Shown piece after piece: positions 15,566-23,608 of a DNA stretch of 62,883 bases. The translations under genes were made by a program, and so were the position numbers. This DNA is from Azonexus sp. (lineage in GTDB: Bacteria; Pseudomonadota; Gammaproteobacteria; Burkholderiales; Rhodocyclaceae), in the NCBI GenBank assembly GCA_031274715.1, contig JAISPT010000001.1:1-62883 (forward strand), written 5' to 3'. The notes beneath the pieces were generated by a model, which saw nothing but the letters and a program-made list of their open reading frames with translations, searched no databases and was not told the DNA's origin. Numbering within the stretch: position 1 is the first letter of the stretch; the number at the start of each line of letters is the position of its first letter.

Positions 15566-16687
15566 ATGACCCCTCGCTATTTCCCGGCTGTCGATCCAAC
15601 CGCCGTTTCGGCATGGCTGGACGAACTCGCTACCCGCAGTCCGCGGCCGCTGGTTTTCGCGCTTCTTCCCGAAGCAGAGAAGGCACGAGTCGGTGACCTG
15701 CAAAGCGGGTGTTGCGAACGTGGCCTCGATCTGCTCGGTGCCATTTTCCCGACCCTGCTGACCGAACAGGGTTTCACGACCAGCGGTGTCACGCTGGTAA
15801 GCATCGAGAATTCGACCGGCCATTTTCTCGTCCCGGATCTCGCCGTCCAGCCCGCCTATGCCGCCGAGCGGATTGCCTGGGCCGTGGGACAGGCACGTGG
15901 GGCGGATGGCCATCCCGGCCCCCGGCAACTTTTCCTGGTGTTCGACAGCATGCTGCCCAGCATCGCCTCTATCCTGGTCAAGCTGTTCAACCGCCTGAAA
16001 CACGATTTCACTTACGCTGGCGTCAATGCCGGAAGCGAAACCTTCCAGCCCATGCCCTGCCTGTTCGACAACCAGCGTCTGCTCGGCAACGGCACCATTG
16101 GCATAATCCTGGATGGCGGAACGCACATCGCAGTGCAACACGGCTATCCGGTTTCCAAATCCTCGATGCGAGCCACTTCGACGGCCGGCAACCGGATCGA
16201 CAAGATCGACGGCCAACCGGCCATGGCGGTCTACCAACAGGTCATCGCCGCCGAATTCGGCATCCGGCTGACCACGGACAATTTCTACGACTACGCCGTG
16301 CACTATCCCTTCGGCCTGGTCGGCTCGCTGGAAATCCTGGTACGTATTCCCGTCGCCTTCAACGAGGACGGTTCGATCTTCTGCGTCGGCGAAGTGCCGG
16401 CGAACTCGATGTTGCGTTTGCTGAAAGCACCGGCGCTGGAAAACAGCAGTTGTGTCCACACGGTGCTCCGGCAACTCGGCCCCTGTGCCGATGCGCCGTT
16501 GCTAACCTTTTACTGCGCTGGCCGACGCCTGCATTTTGGCGACGAGGCCAGCAACGAATTGCGCGAACTCCAGATGAACTCCGGCGCCAGCGCAATTCAT
16601 GGCGCCCTGTCGCTCGGTGAGATCAGTACCAACGGCGACATCGGCATCCCGGAATTTCACAACGCTGCCCTGGTCTGCCTGCGCTGA
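15566..16687 (+). CDS. FIST-domain sensory protein
   Basis: Protein of 373 residues with the FIST N domain (about 45-235: TSGVTLVSIENSTG, QLFLVFDSM, YAGVNAGSE, IGIILDGGTHIAVQHGYP) and FIST C domain (about 245-370: IDGQPAMAVYQQ, FYCAGRRLHFG, IHGALSLGEI). FIST modules are proposed small-ligand sensors, often fused to or encoded beside signalling domains. Here there is no output domain and no signalling gene nearby, so the partner is unknown. The 226 bp upstream hold no gene. It converges on the DUF1178 gene with an 8-bp gap. Confidence 0.8.
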   Translation: MTPRYFPAVDPTAVSAWLDELATRSPRPLVFALLPEAEKARVGDLQSGCCERGLDLLGAIFPTLLTEQGFTTSGVTLVSIENSTGHFLVPDLAVQPAYAAERIAWAVGQARGADGHPGPRQLFLVFDSMLPSIASILVKLFNRLKHDFTYAGVNAGSETFQPMPCLFDNQRLLGNGTIGIILDGGTHIAVQHGYPVSKSSMRATSTAGNRIDKIDGQPAMAVYQQVIAAEFGIRLTTDNFYDYAVHYPFGLVGSLEILVRIPVAFNEDGSIFCVGEVPANSMLRLLKAPALENSSCVHTVLRQLGPCADAPLLTFYCAGRRLHFGDEASNELRELQMNSGASAIHGALSLGEISTNGDIGIPEFHNAALVCLR

Positions 16688-16695
16688 GCAGCCGC

Positions 16696-17145
16696 TTAAT
16701 TGAGTCCCTCGTCCTTGACGCTGGGCAGGCGGATCACCTCGATTCCCTCGTCGCGCAGGGCCTCGCACTCCTCTTCGCTGGCTTCGCCACGAATCGGGCG
16801 CTCCGGTACCTCGTTGTAGTGCATCTTGCGCGCCTCCTCGACGAAAGCCGGACCGACGTCCTCGCAGCTTTCGACTACGGCCTTGATCAGTTGCCGGTAC
16901 AGGGCCATGACCTGCTTGCCGGCCGGCATCATTGCTGTGCCGGACTGGCCGGTCGTCGGCCCCCCCGATGCTGGAGCCAGCGTGCCACCGATGGCCACAG
17001 CCGACGGTACGCGCCGCACCTGATGGCTGTCGCATTGCGGACAGCAGACGAAGTGCCGCTCCAGTTGCGCCGCGAAATCGTCGGCGCTACGGAACCAGCC
17101 TTCGAAGCGGTGGTCGTTTTCACAACAAAGGTCGTAGATGATCAT
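16696..17145 (-). CDS. DUF1178 family protein
   Basis: Conserved proteobacterial protein of unknown role, 149 residues. It begins MIIYDLCCENDHRFEGWF and carries two CxxC-like pairs near the N-terminus (LCCENDH and CCPQCDSH), consistent with a zinc ribbon, then a Gly/Pro-rich linker and a C-terminal part with GEASEEECEALRDEGIEV, a typical closing segment of the family. The start at 17145 gives the conserved N-terminus, though its ribosome binding site is weak. Confidence 0.85.
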   Translation of the reverse strand: MIIYDLCCENDHRFEGWFRSADDFAAQLERHFVCCPQCDSHQVRRVPSAVAIGGTLAPASGGPTTGQSGTAMMPAGKQVMALYRQLIKAVVESCEDVGPAFVEEARKMHYNEVPERPIRGEASEEECEALRDEGIEVIRLPSVKDEGLN

Positions 17146-17255
17146 CGGAGTGGCTAAAGCAGGCACGCGGCCGAGCAGTTCATTGGGGCGCGGATCATAC
17201 CACCCGGCCGACACGCCGCCCAAGGCAAGACCTGACGAATGTACACCGCAACAAT

Positions 17256-17468
17256 TCAGTTGGCCACCTTGCTCCAGCCTTTGCCCTCCAGGCATTCATG
17301 CATCCGGCGCACACTGGCCTTGGTCACCTGCCCCTCGGTACCGGAATAGGCCTGCAATTTGCAGTATTTTTCGTCGAGTTCGTAATCGGCGGCCGAAGCC
17401 CCACGCTTCTCCCAATGCCAGGAGGCACAACCGGAGAGCACGAGCATGGCGGGAATCAGGAGTTTCAT
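17256..17468 (-). CDS. Small putative lipoprotein
   Basis: Protein of 70 residues with a short lipoprotein signal (MKLLIPAMLVLSGC; lipobox LSGC, Cys14) and a mature part of about 57 residues with three further Cys. GGAAGG stands ahead of the ATG at 17468. It is probably an outer-membrane or periplasmic lipoprotein of unknown role. It is divergent to rimO, with about 147 bp of shared upstream region. Confidence 0.7.
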   Translation of the reverse strand: MKLLIPAMLVLSGCASWHWEKRGASAADYELDEKYCKLQAYSGTEGQVTKASVRRMHECLEGKGWSKVAN

Positions 17469-17615
17469 GGTTGAGGCCTTCCGAGGCAAAACGCCCGTTG
17501 GAGTAATAAATGGCAGCTTACCGTAGCATATCCGCCGGTCTGGCCCATTCGATATCGCTCCGTTCGGTCGTAAAATGCCGGCTTTCATACCGGCTGGCCG
17601 GAACAAGGTTTTTGC

Positions 17616-18947
17616 ATGATTGATTCGATCCGTGTGCCGACTGTCGGCTTCGTTTCCCTCGGTTGCCCGAAGGCCGGCAGCGATGCCGAACTGATCCTGA
17701 CCCGGCTGCGCGCCGAGGGTTACGAAATTTCGCCGAGCTACGACGATGCCGATCTGGTCATCGTCAATACCTGCGGCTTCATCGACGCCGCCGTCGAGGA
17801 ATCGCTGGACGCCATCGGCGAAGCGCTGTCCGAGAACGGCAAGGTCATCGTCACCGGCTGCCTCGGCGCCAAGGGCGACATCGTGCGGACGACACATCCT
17901 TCGGTGCTGGCAATCACCGGCCCGCACGCGATGGAAGAGGTGATGGGTCATGTGCACAGGCACCTGCCGAAGCCGCACGATCCCTGGTCCGATCTGGTGC
18001 CGCCGCAGGGCATCCGCCTGACGCCGGAGCATTTCGCCTACCTGAAGATTTCCGAAGGCTGCAATCACAGTTGTACTTTCTGCATTATTCCCTCGCTGCG
18101 CGGACCGCTTGTCTCGCGCCCGGTCGGCGACGTGCTGGCCGAGGCCGAAAACCTGGCCCGCGCCGGCGTCAAGGAAATCCTCGTCATCTCGCAGGACACC
18201 AGCGCCTACGGCGTCGACGTCAAGTACCGCACACATTTCTGGGGCGGCCGCCCGGTCAAGACCCGGCTCAAGGAATTGTGCGAGGCACTGGCCAGCTTCG
18301 GCATCTGGGTCCGGCTGCATTATGTTTATCCGTACCCATCGGTCGACGACGTGATTCCGCTGATGGCCGAAGGCAAGATCCTGCCCTACCTTGATGTGCC
18401 GTTCCAGCACGCCAGCCCGAGGATTCTCAAGGCCATGAAGCGCCCGGCCTCGGCCGAGAACACGCTGGAGCGCATCCGCCAGTGGCGCGAAATCTGCCCG
18501 GAGATCGTTATCCGCTCGACTTTCATCACCGGCTTCCCCGGCGAGACCGAGGAGGATTTCGATCAACTGATCCAGTTCCTCGAAGAAGCCCGGCTCGATC
18601 GCGTCGGCGCCTTCGCCTACTCGCCGGTCGAGGGCGCCCAGGCCAACGCGCTGGCGGACCTGCTGCCGGATACGGTGCGCGAGGATCGCCGGCGCTGGCT
18701 GATGCAGGTGCAGGAGGACATTTCGGCCGAAAAGCTGGCGGCCAAGATCGACAGCGTCATCGAAGTGCTGGTCGACGAAGTCGACGAGGAAGGCGTAATC
18801 GCCCGTTCCAAGGCCGACGCCCCGGAGATCGACGGCCTGGTGTACCTCGATGGTTTCTTTGACGCGGCGCCCGGCGACTTCCTGCAAGTCCGCGTCACCG
18901 ATGCCGATCATCACGACCTGTACGCCGAGCCGGTCGGGCGAAGCTAA
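17616..18947 (+). CDS. rimO: Ribosomal protein S12 methylthiotransferase RimO
   Basis: Radical-SAM enzyme that adds a methylthio group to the conserved Asp of ribosomal protein S12. In its 443 residues the order is the UPF0004 domain with three Cys (SLGCPKAG, VNTCGF, VTGCLG) for the auxiliary cluster, the radical-SAM core with GCNHSCTFCIIPSLRG (CxxxCxxC) near residue 147, and a C-terminal TRAM domain (about 375-443, VDEVDEEGVIARS, GDFLQVRV). Length is normal. It is followed after only 5 bp by the patatin gene, likely one operon. Confidence 0.95.
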   Translation: MIDSIRVPTVGFVSLGCPKAGSDAELILTRLRAEGYEISPSYDDADLVIVNTCGFIDAAVEESLDAIGEALSENGKVIVTGCLGAKGDIVRTTHPSVLAITGPHAMEEVMGHVHRHLPKPHDPWSDLVPPQGIRLTPEHFAYLKISEGCNHSCTFCIIPSLRGPLVSRPVGDVLAEAENLARAGVKEILVISQDTSAYGVDVKYRTHFWGGRPVKTRLKELCEALASFGIWVRLHYVYPYPSVDDVIPLMAEGKILPYLDVPFQHASPRILKAMKRPASAENTLERIRQWREICPEIVIRSTFITGFPGETEEDFDQLIQFLEEARLDRVGAFAYSPVEGAQANALADLLPDTVREDRRRWLMQVQEDISAEKLAAKIDSVIEVLVDEVDEEGVIARSKADAPEIDGLVYLDGFFDAAPGDFLQVRVTDADHHDLYAEPVGRS

Positions 18948-18952
18948 CGCCG

Positions 18953-19819
18953 ATGACCAAGCCGCGTCTCGGCATCGCCCTCGGTTCCGGCTCAGCGCGC
19001 GGCTGGGCACATATCGGCGTACTGCGCACCTTGCAAGAAGCCGGCATCGAGCCGGACGTCGTCTGCGGCACTTCAATCGGCACCTTCGTCGGTGCCGCCT
19101 ACGCCTCCGGCAATCTCGACAAGCTGGAGAACTGGGCCCGTAGCCTCGGCCGGCGCGACGTGCTCGGCTTCTTCGACGTCGGCCTGGGCGGCGGCCTGAT
19201 CAAGGGCGAAAAGCTGCTCGACTTCGCCGCTACGACTTTCCTCGACAACGATTTCGCCGATCTCGAACGCACTTTCGCCTGCGTTGCCACCGATCTCGCC
19301 AGCGGCCGCGAGATCTGGCTGCGCCAAGGCTCGGTAGCCGCCGCGGTGCGTGCCTCGATCGCCCTGCCCGGCCTCTTTTCGCCACAGTTGCTGGATGAGC
19401 GCTTCCTGGTCGACGGCGGCTTGGTCAACCCGGTACCCGTGTCACTATGCCGGGTGCTCGACGCCGACGTGGTGATTGCCGTCGATCTCGGCATGGACAT
19501 GCTGACCACGCTACAGCGGCGCAGCGGCAAGCCGGCGCCATCCGGCCGCGGCTGGCGCAAAACCGTCGGCCGCTGGCTCGGACGCGGCGAGGACAAGCCG
19601 GTACGGCCATCGCTGCCCGACGTGGTGATCAACAGCATCGCCATCATGCAGGGGCGCATTTCGCGCTCGCGGCTAGCCGGCGAGCCAGCCGACGTACTGG
19701 TGACACCACGCCTAGGGCACCTCAATCTGCTCGACTACCACCGCGCCGACGAAGCCATCGATGCTGGCCGCACGGCGACCAAGCACATGCTGCCGCTGCT
19801 GCGCTCGCTGCTCGATTGA
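18953..19819 (+). CDS. Patatin-like phospholipase (RssA type)
   Basis: Serine lipid acyl hydrolase of 288 residues. The oxyanion loop GSGSARGWAHIG is at residues 11-22, the nucleophile elbow GTSIG near 43, and the catalytic Asp in VDGGLVNPVPV near 157-167, so the Ser-Asp dyad is complete. It resembles the RssA group, with no signal peptide, and is probably cytoplasmic or peripheral at the inner membrane. It lies between rimO (5 bp) and the FAD-linked oxidase gene (7 bp), indicating a three-gene transcript, although the functions seem unrelated. Confidence 0.87.
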   Translation: MTKPRLGIALGSGSARGWAHIGVLRTLQEAGIEPDVVCGTSIGTFVGAAYASGNLDKLENWARSLGRRDVLGFFDVGLGGGLIKGEKLLDFAATTFLDNDFADLERTFACVATDLASGREIWLRQGSVAAAVRASIALPGLFSPQLLDERFLVDGGLVNPVPVSLCRVLDADVVIAVDLGMDMLTTLQRRSGKPAPSGRGWRKTVGRWLGRGEDKPVRPSLPDVVINSIAIMQGRISRSRLAGEPADVLVTPRLGHLNLLDYHRADEAIDAGRTATKHMLPLLRSLLD

Positions 19820-19826
19820 GATAACC

Positions 19827-21218
19827 ATGCGCGACGCCCTGATCGAACAACTGGCCGCACTCGTTGGCGACGCCCAAGTGATCGTCGAGGCTGCGGCAAT
19901 GCAACCGTGGCTGACCGACTGGCGCGGTCGTTACCGCGGCGCCGCGCGCTGCGTGGTCCGCCCCGGTACGCGAGCCGAAGTCGCCGCTGTCGTCGCTGCC
20001 TGCGCTACGGCCGGCGCGCCCATCGTGCCGCAAGGTGGCAATACCAGCCTATGCGGCGCGGCAACGCCGGACGCTTCCGGCGCCGCGGTGGTGCTCAGTC
20101 TCGGCCGCCTGAACCGTATCCTGGCCGTCGATCCGCTGAACGACACCATCACCGTCGAGGCCGGCTGCACACTGGCCGCTGTCCAAGCGGCGGCCAGCGC
20201 CGCCGGGCGGCTGTTTCCGCTGGCGCTAGCCGCTGAAGGGACGTGCCAGATCGGCGGCAACCTATCGACCAATGCCGGCGGCGTGCAAGTGCTGCGCTAC
20301 GGCAATACCCGCGAATTGACGCTCGGCCTGGAGGTGGTGCTGGCCGACGGCACGGTCTGGAATGGCCTGCGCGGTCTGCGCAAGGACAATACCGGCTACG
20401 ACCTGAAGCAGTTGTTCATCGGCGCCGAAGGTACGCTCGGCGTGATCACCGCGGCGGTACTCAAACTGTTCGCGTTGCCGCCGGTGCAGACCACCTGCTG
20501 GCTGAACGTGGCGACGCCAGCCGCCGCCGTCGAGCTGCTGCACCGGGCCAAGGATGCCTTCGACGCGCAATTGACGGCCTTCGAACTGGTCTCGGACACG
20601 GCCTTTGGCCTGGTACTGCGGCATATTCCCGGCAGCCGCCAGCCGGGGGCGGTCAGTCCGTGGTACGTGCTGGCCGAGTTTTCCGGCGCCGCGCCGGCGG
20701 CAGTCGAGGCTTGGCTGGCGGCCTGCCTCGCCGAGGGCACCGTCGCCGATGGCACGGTCGCCCATTCGCAAGCCCAGGCTAGGCAATTGTGGGCGCTGCG
20801 CGAGAACATCTCGGAAGCGCAGAAGATCGAGGGCCTGAGCATCAAACACGACATCGCGCTGCCGCTGTCGCGTATTGCCGATTTCCTAGCACAGGCCGAT
20901 GCGGCGTTAGCGGCGGCTTTTCCCGGCATCCGCGTGGTCGCCTTCGGCCATGTCGGCGACGGCAACCTGCATTACAACCTGTCGCAGCCAGAAAGCGGCG
21001 ACAACGCCGCCTTCATCACCCGGCAGCCAGCGGTGCACCGTCTCGTGCACGACATCGTGCATGCCCTGGACGGCTCGATTTCGGCCGAACACGGCCTGGG
21101 GCAACTGAAGCGCGAGGAAATCCTGCGCTACAAGAGCGCGCCGGAAATGGCGCTGATGCGCGCGCTCAAGCAGGCGCTCGATCCGCGCGGCCTGATGAAT
21201 CCCGGCAAGCTGCTGTAG
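19827..21218 (+). CDS. FAD-linked oxidase (GlcD / D-2-hydroxyacid dehydrogenase type)
   Basis: Flavoprotein of 463 residues with an N-terminal PCMH-type FAD domain (about 40-220: PIVPQGGNTSLCGAA, GGNLSTNAGGVQVLRYGNTR, FIGAEGTLGVIT) and a C-terminal FAD-oxidase domain (GHVGDGNLHYNLSQP, SAEHGLGQLKREEI, PRGLMNPGKLL). It belongs with glycolate oxidase GlcD, D-lactate and D-2-hydroxyglutarate dehydrogenases; the last two motifs favour the D-2-hydroxyglutarate/VAO-4 type. The start at 19827 is 7 bp after the patatin gene. No GlcE or GlcF gene follows. Confidence 0.88.
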   Translation: MRDALIEQLAALVGDAQVIVEAAAMQPWLTDWRGRYRGAARCVVRPGTRAEVAAVVAACATAGAPIVPQGGNTSLCGAATPDASGAAVVLSLGRLNRILAVDPLNDTITVEAGCTLAAVQAAASAAGRLFPLALAAEGTCQIGGNLSTNAGGVQVLRYGNTRELTLGLEVVLADGTVWNGLRGLRKDNTGYDLKQLFIGAEGTLGVITAAVLKLFALPPVQTTCWLNVATPAAAVELLHRAKDAFDAQLTAFELVSDTAFGLVLRHIPGSRQPGAVSPWYVLAEFSGAAPAAVEAWLAACLAEGTVADGTVAHSQAQARQLWALRENISEAQKIEGLSIKHDIALPLSRIADFLAQADAALAAAFPGIRVVAFGHVGDGNLHYNLSQPESGDNAAFITRQPAVHRLVHDIVHALDGSISAEHGLGQLKREEILRYKSAPEMALMRALKQALDPRGLMNPGKLL

Positions 21219-21266
21219 GCCTCGGCACGGCGGCGCCGCCCTACGTAACGAAAATTTACTATGTAA

Positions 21267-21295
21267 TTGATAAATTGAATATTCCCCCATAAAAT
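21267..21295 (+). promoter_or_regulatory. Sigma-70-like promoter for the nucleotidyltransferase-fold gene
   Basis: TTGATA (21267-21272), a 17-bp spacer, and TAAAAT (21290-21295): each hexamer matches five of six consensus bases at ideal spacing, in a strongly AT-rich stretch within GC-rich DNA. A start point near 21302 would give a ~24-nt leader containing the AAGGGGGA ribosome binding site. Confidence 0.6.
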
Positions 21296-21325
21296 TTAAT
21301 TTAGTAAAAAATAAGGGGGAAATCC

Positions 21326-22342
21326 TTGAAATTCAATGATGAACAGCTAAGAGTGGCTGCCAATCTCCGGCAGTATTACGACCTCTGGCTTGAGACCCGG
21401 CGGGGCTTGGCTGAGTTGAATTATTCCCTTTCGTGGAAGACGAAGGGCAGCGTCGAGTATCTACGGCGGCGCTCCGACTCTTCCGACACGACGATGGGCG
21501 CCCGTTCGCCGGAGACCGAGGCGATCATGGCCAAATACGAAGCCGACAAGGCCATGTTTGAGGAACAGGATGACGCACGGACGCCACTCCTCTTCGCTAC
21601 CTGCCGCCAGTACGTTGCTTTGCGCATGGGAATCATCGCCTCGGCGGCGGCGGCGATTCTGCGTGCGGCGGATATCCGGGGCTATCTCGGTTCCGCTCTG
21701 GTGGTGGTGGGTACCAATGCGATGGCCGCCTATGAGCTTGAGGCGTCGGCCCGCTTCGCTCTGGGCATGGATGCGACCGAAGATTTTGATCTCGCCTGGG
21801 CAGTCGGTGATAACAAGACGGTGCTGGCGCTGTCGTCCAAGGCACCAGTGAGCCTGCTGTCGCTGCTCAAGAGCGTCGATAGCACCTACACCGTCAATAC
21901 CGAACGGACCTTCCAGGCCCGGAACAAGGATGCCTACGAGGTGGAACTGCTCGTCGCACCGTCACGCGTCGAGACGCTTCCCCGCACCATTGGCTTTGCG
22001 CCAATCCCGATGCCGGAACAAGAATGGCTGCTGCAAGGCAGGCCGGTCGATCAGGTAGTGTGCGGCCGGGACAAGACACCGGCCCGGATCGTGGCGCCGG
22101 ACCCGCGCTGGTTCGCCGTGCACAAACTCTGGATGGCGGAGAAGCCCCAGCGCAATCCCCTGAAGAAGCCGAAGGACCGTAACCAGGGTACGGCACTTCT
22201 CAAGGCGGTCCAGCAGTTCATGCCGCACTACCCGCTTGACGATGACTTCTGTGCTTCCCTGCCGCCGGACCTGGTGCCACATTTCGACACCTGGATGGAT
22301 GAGCACGGAAAGAAGAGCGCCCGGCTCGCCAAGCCCTTCTGA
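21326..22342 (+). CDS. GSU2403-family nucleotidyltransferase-fold protein
   Basis: Protein of 338 residues starting at TTG, chosen because AAGGGGGA sits at the right distance and no ATG is near. The central part carries a nucleotidyltransferase-like segment: YLGSALVVVGTNAMAAYELEA followed by ATEDFDLAWA, with an acidic pair (DFD) in the place of the metal-binding Asp-x-Asp; before it is a helical N-terminal ~110 residues. It matches what I recall of the GSU2403 family, whose role is unknown and which resembles AbiEii/MenT-like toxins only at fold level. It has its own AT-rich promoter and no obvious partner gene, which hints at a mobile or accessory gene. Confidence 0.7.
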   Translation: MKFNDEQLRVAANLRQYYDLWLETRRGLAELNYSLSWKTKGSVEYLRRRSDSSDTTMGARSPETEAIMAKYEADKAMFEEQDDARTPLLFATCRQYVALRMGIIASAAAAILRAADIRGYLGSALVVVGTNAMAAYELEASARFALGMDATEDFDLAWAVGDNKTVLALSSKAPVSLLSLLKSVDSTYTVNTERTFQARNKDAYEVELLVAPSRVETLPRTIGFAPIPMPEQEWLLQGRPVDQVVCGRDKTPARIVAPDPRWFAVHKLWMAEKPQRNPLKKPKDRNQGTALLKAVQQFMPHYPLDDDFCASLPPDLVPHFDTWMDEHGKKSARLAKPF

Positions 22343-22447
22343 AGAGATATATCCCTTGTGAAGTGATTCAGCCAAACCGGTGACAGGTGGATTGCAGTAG
22401 AGATGGGGCTTAGCCGCTGCCCATCAATGAGCTTGCCTTCCCGGTTG

Positions 22448-23608
22448 CTACTGGGCCAATTTTTCCTTCTTCCCGGAATGTTTCGCTGCGCCATTGAGCA
22501 ATCGGTCGCTGCACGCGCGCACTACGTCGTTCAGATTGCCGTACTCCCGCCACCGCGCGCGCAGCCAGGCGGCATCGCCGCCGCCGGCGGCGACCGCGCG
22601 CAGGGCGGCCAGCCAATGCGCACAGCCGAGTTCACGGGCATCTTCTTCCAGCCCGTCGAGCAGTTCGCAGGTACTGTCGCCAAGCGACCGGACGGAGCAC
22701 GCGACCGGGTCGGAAATTTGCGCCGCCATGCCGTAGCGGCAAGCCTGGAACTTGTTGAAGCGGGCAGCGTGGGCCTGGCGCTCCGTCGACAGCGGCGGCC
22801 GTGTGCGCAGCAGCCAGCGCGACAGCGACTGGGCCAGGGCGGTCAACGCGGCGGCCTGCTCGATGGAAAGCGGCGTATCGCAAACGCGGATTTCGACGGT
22901 GCCGAATTCCGGCTTTGGCCGCACGTCCCAGTACAAATCCTTGATGCTGGCAGCGATGCCGCAGGCTTGCAGGAATTCGCAATGGCGGACGAAATCGGCC
23001 CAATCGGCGAGCGGCGGACACTGGCCGCTGAGCGGAAAGGCCGAGACGGCGTTGAGGCGGGCCGACTGGAACAGCGTGTCCTCGCCGTCGACAAAGGGTG
23101 AAGAGGCGGACAGCGCGATGAAGATCGGCACATAGACGCCGAGCGCCTGGGTCAACCAGATGGCGTCGTCGGCGCTGCTACAGCCGACGTGAATGTGCTG
23201 CCCGAAGACGGTGAACTGCTTGGCCAGGTAGCCGTAGCGCTGGTACAGCACATCAAAGCGCTCGCCGGGGCAGATGCGGCGGTCCGGCCAGCGGTGGAAG
23301 GCGTGGGCACCGCCGCCGCAGATGCCAATGTTGTTGCGTTCGGCGTGGATGCGCAGCGTGTCACGCAGGCCGGCCAGATCGGCGGCAATCGCGTCGACGG
23401 TAGTTTGTGGCTGGGTACTGACTTCGATCATGCTTTCGGTGATCTCAAGCTTGATCTCGCCAAAGCAGCCATCGTATTTGAGGCTGCCGAGCAGGTCGGT
23501 GGCGGCGCGGGTCAGATCGAAGTCGCGGCGCGACACCAGTTGCAGTTCCAATTCGACGCCGAGCGAAAGAGCCTCGCTGTGGCGGAATTCGCCAAGGGCT
23601 TGGGTCAT
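22448..23608 (-). CDS. YbdK-type carboxylate-amine ligase (glutamate-cysteine ligase family 2)
   Basis: Ligase of 386 residues of the GCS2/YbdK family: LGVELELQLVS at the N-terminus (metal-binding Glu), EIKLEITESMIEVST, GGGAHAFHRWPDR, FGQHIHVGC, and TVEIRVCDTPLS. YbdK proteins have weak gamma-glutamylcysteine ligase activity and join carboxylates to amines using ATP; the natural substrate is uncertain. Its ATG overlaps the stop of the antiporter gene by 4 nt (ATGA at 23605-23608), so the two are translationally coupled. The co-located C26-type hydrolase suggests making and breaking of a gamma-glutamyl compound. Confidence 0.88.
   Translation of the reverse strand: MTQALGEFRHSEALSLGVELELQLVSRRDFDLTRAATDLLGSLKYDGCFGEIKLEITESMIEVSTQPQTTVDAIAADLAGLRDTLRIHAERNNIGICGGGAHAFHRWPDRRICPGERFDVLYQRYGYLAKQFTVFGQHIHVGCSSADDAIWLTQALGVYVPIFIALSASSPFVDGEDTLFQSARLNAVSAFPLSGQCPPLADWADFVRHCEFLQACGIAASIKDLYWDVRPKPEFGTVEIRVCDTPLSIEQAAALTALAQSLSRWLLRTRPPLSTERQAHAARFNKFQACRYGMAAQISDPVACSVRSLGDSTCELLDGLEEDARELGCAHWLAALRAVAAGGGDAAWLRARWREYGNLNDVVRACSDRLLNGAAKHSGKKEKLAQ

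Noticed and set aside
17469..19076. Long minus-strand frame leading into the small lipoprotein gene
   Set aside because: The extension is antisense to rimO; the lipoprotein start at 17468 with lipobox and ribosome binding site explains the real gene.
21282..21321. TTCCCCC / GGGGGAA pairing that could hide the ribosome binding site of the nucleotidyltransferase-fold gene
   Set aside because: The left arm falls within the spacer of the near-consensus promoter (21267-21295), so it would not be in the transcript from that promoter.
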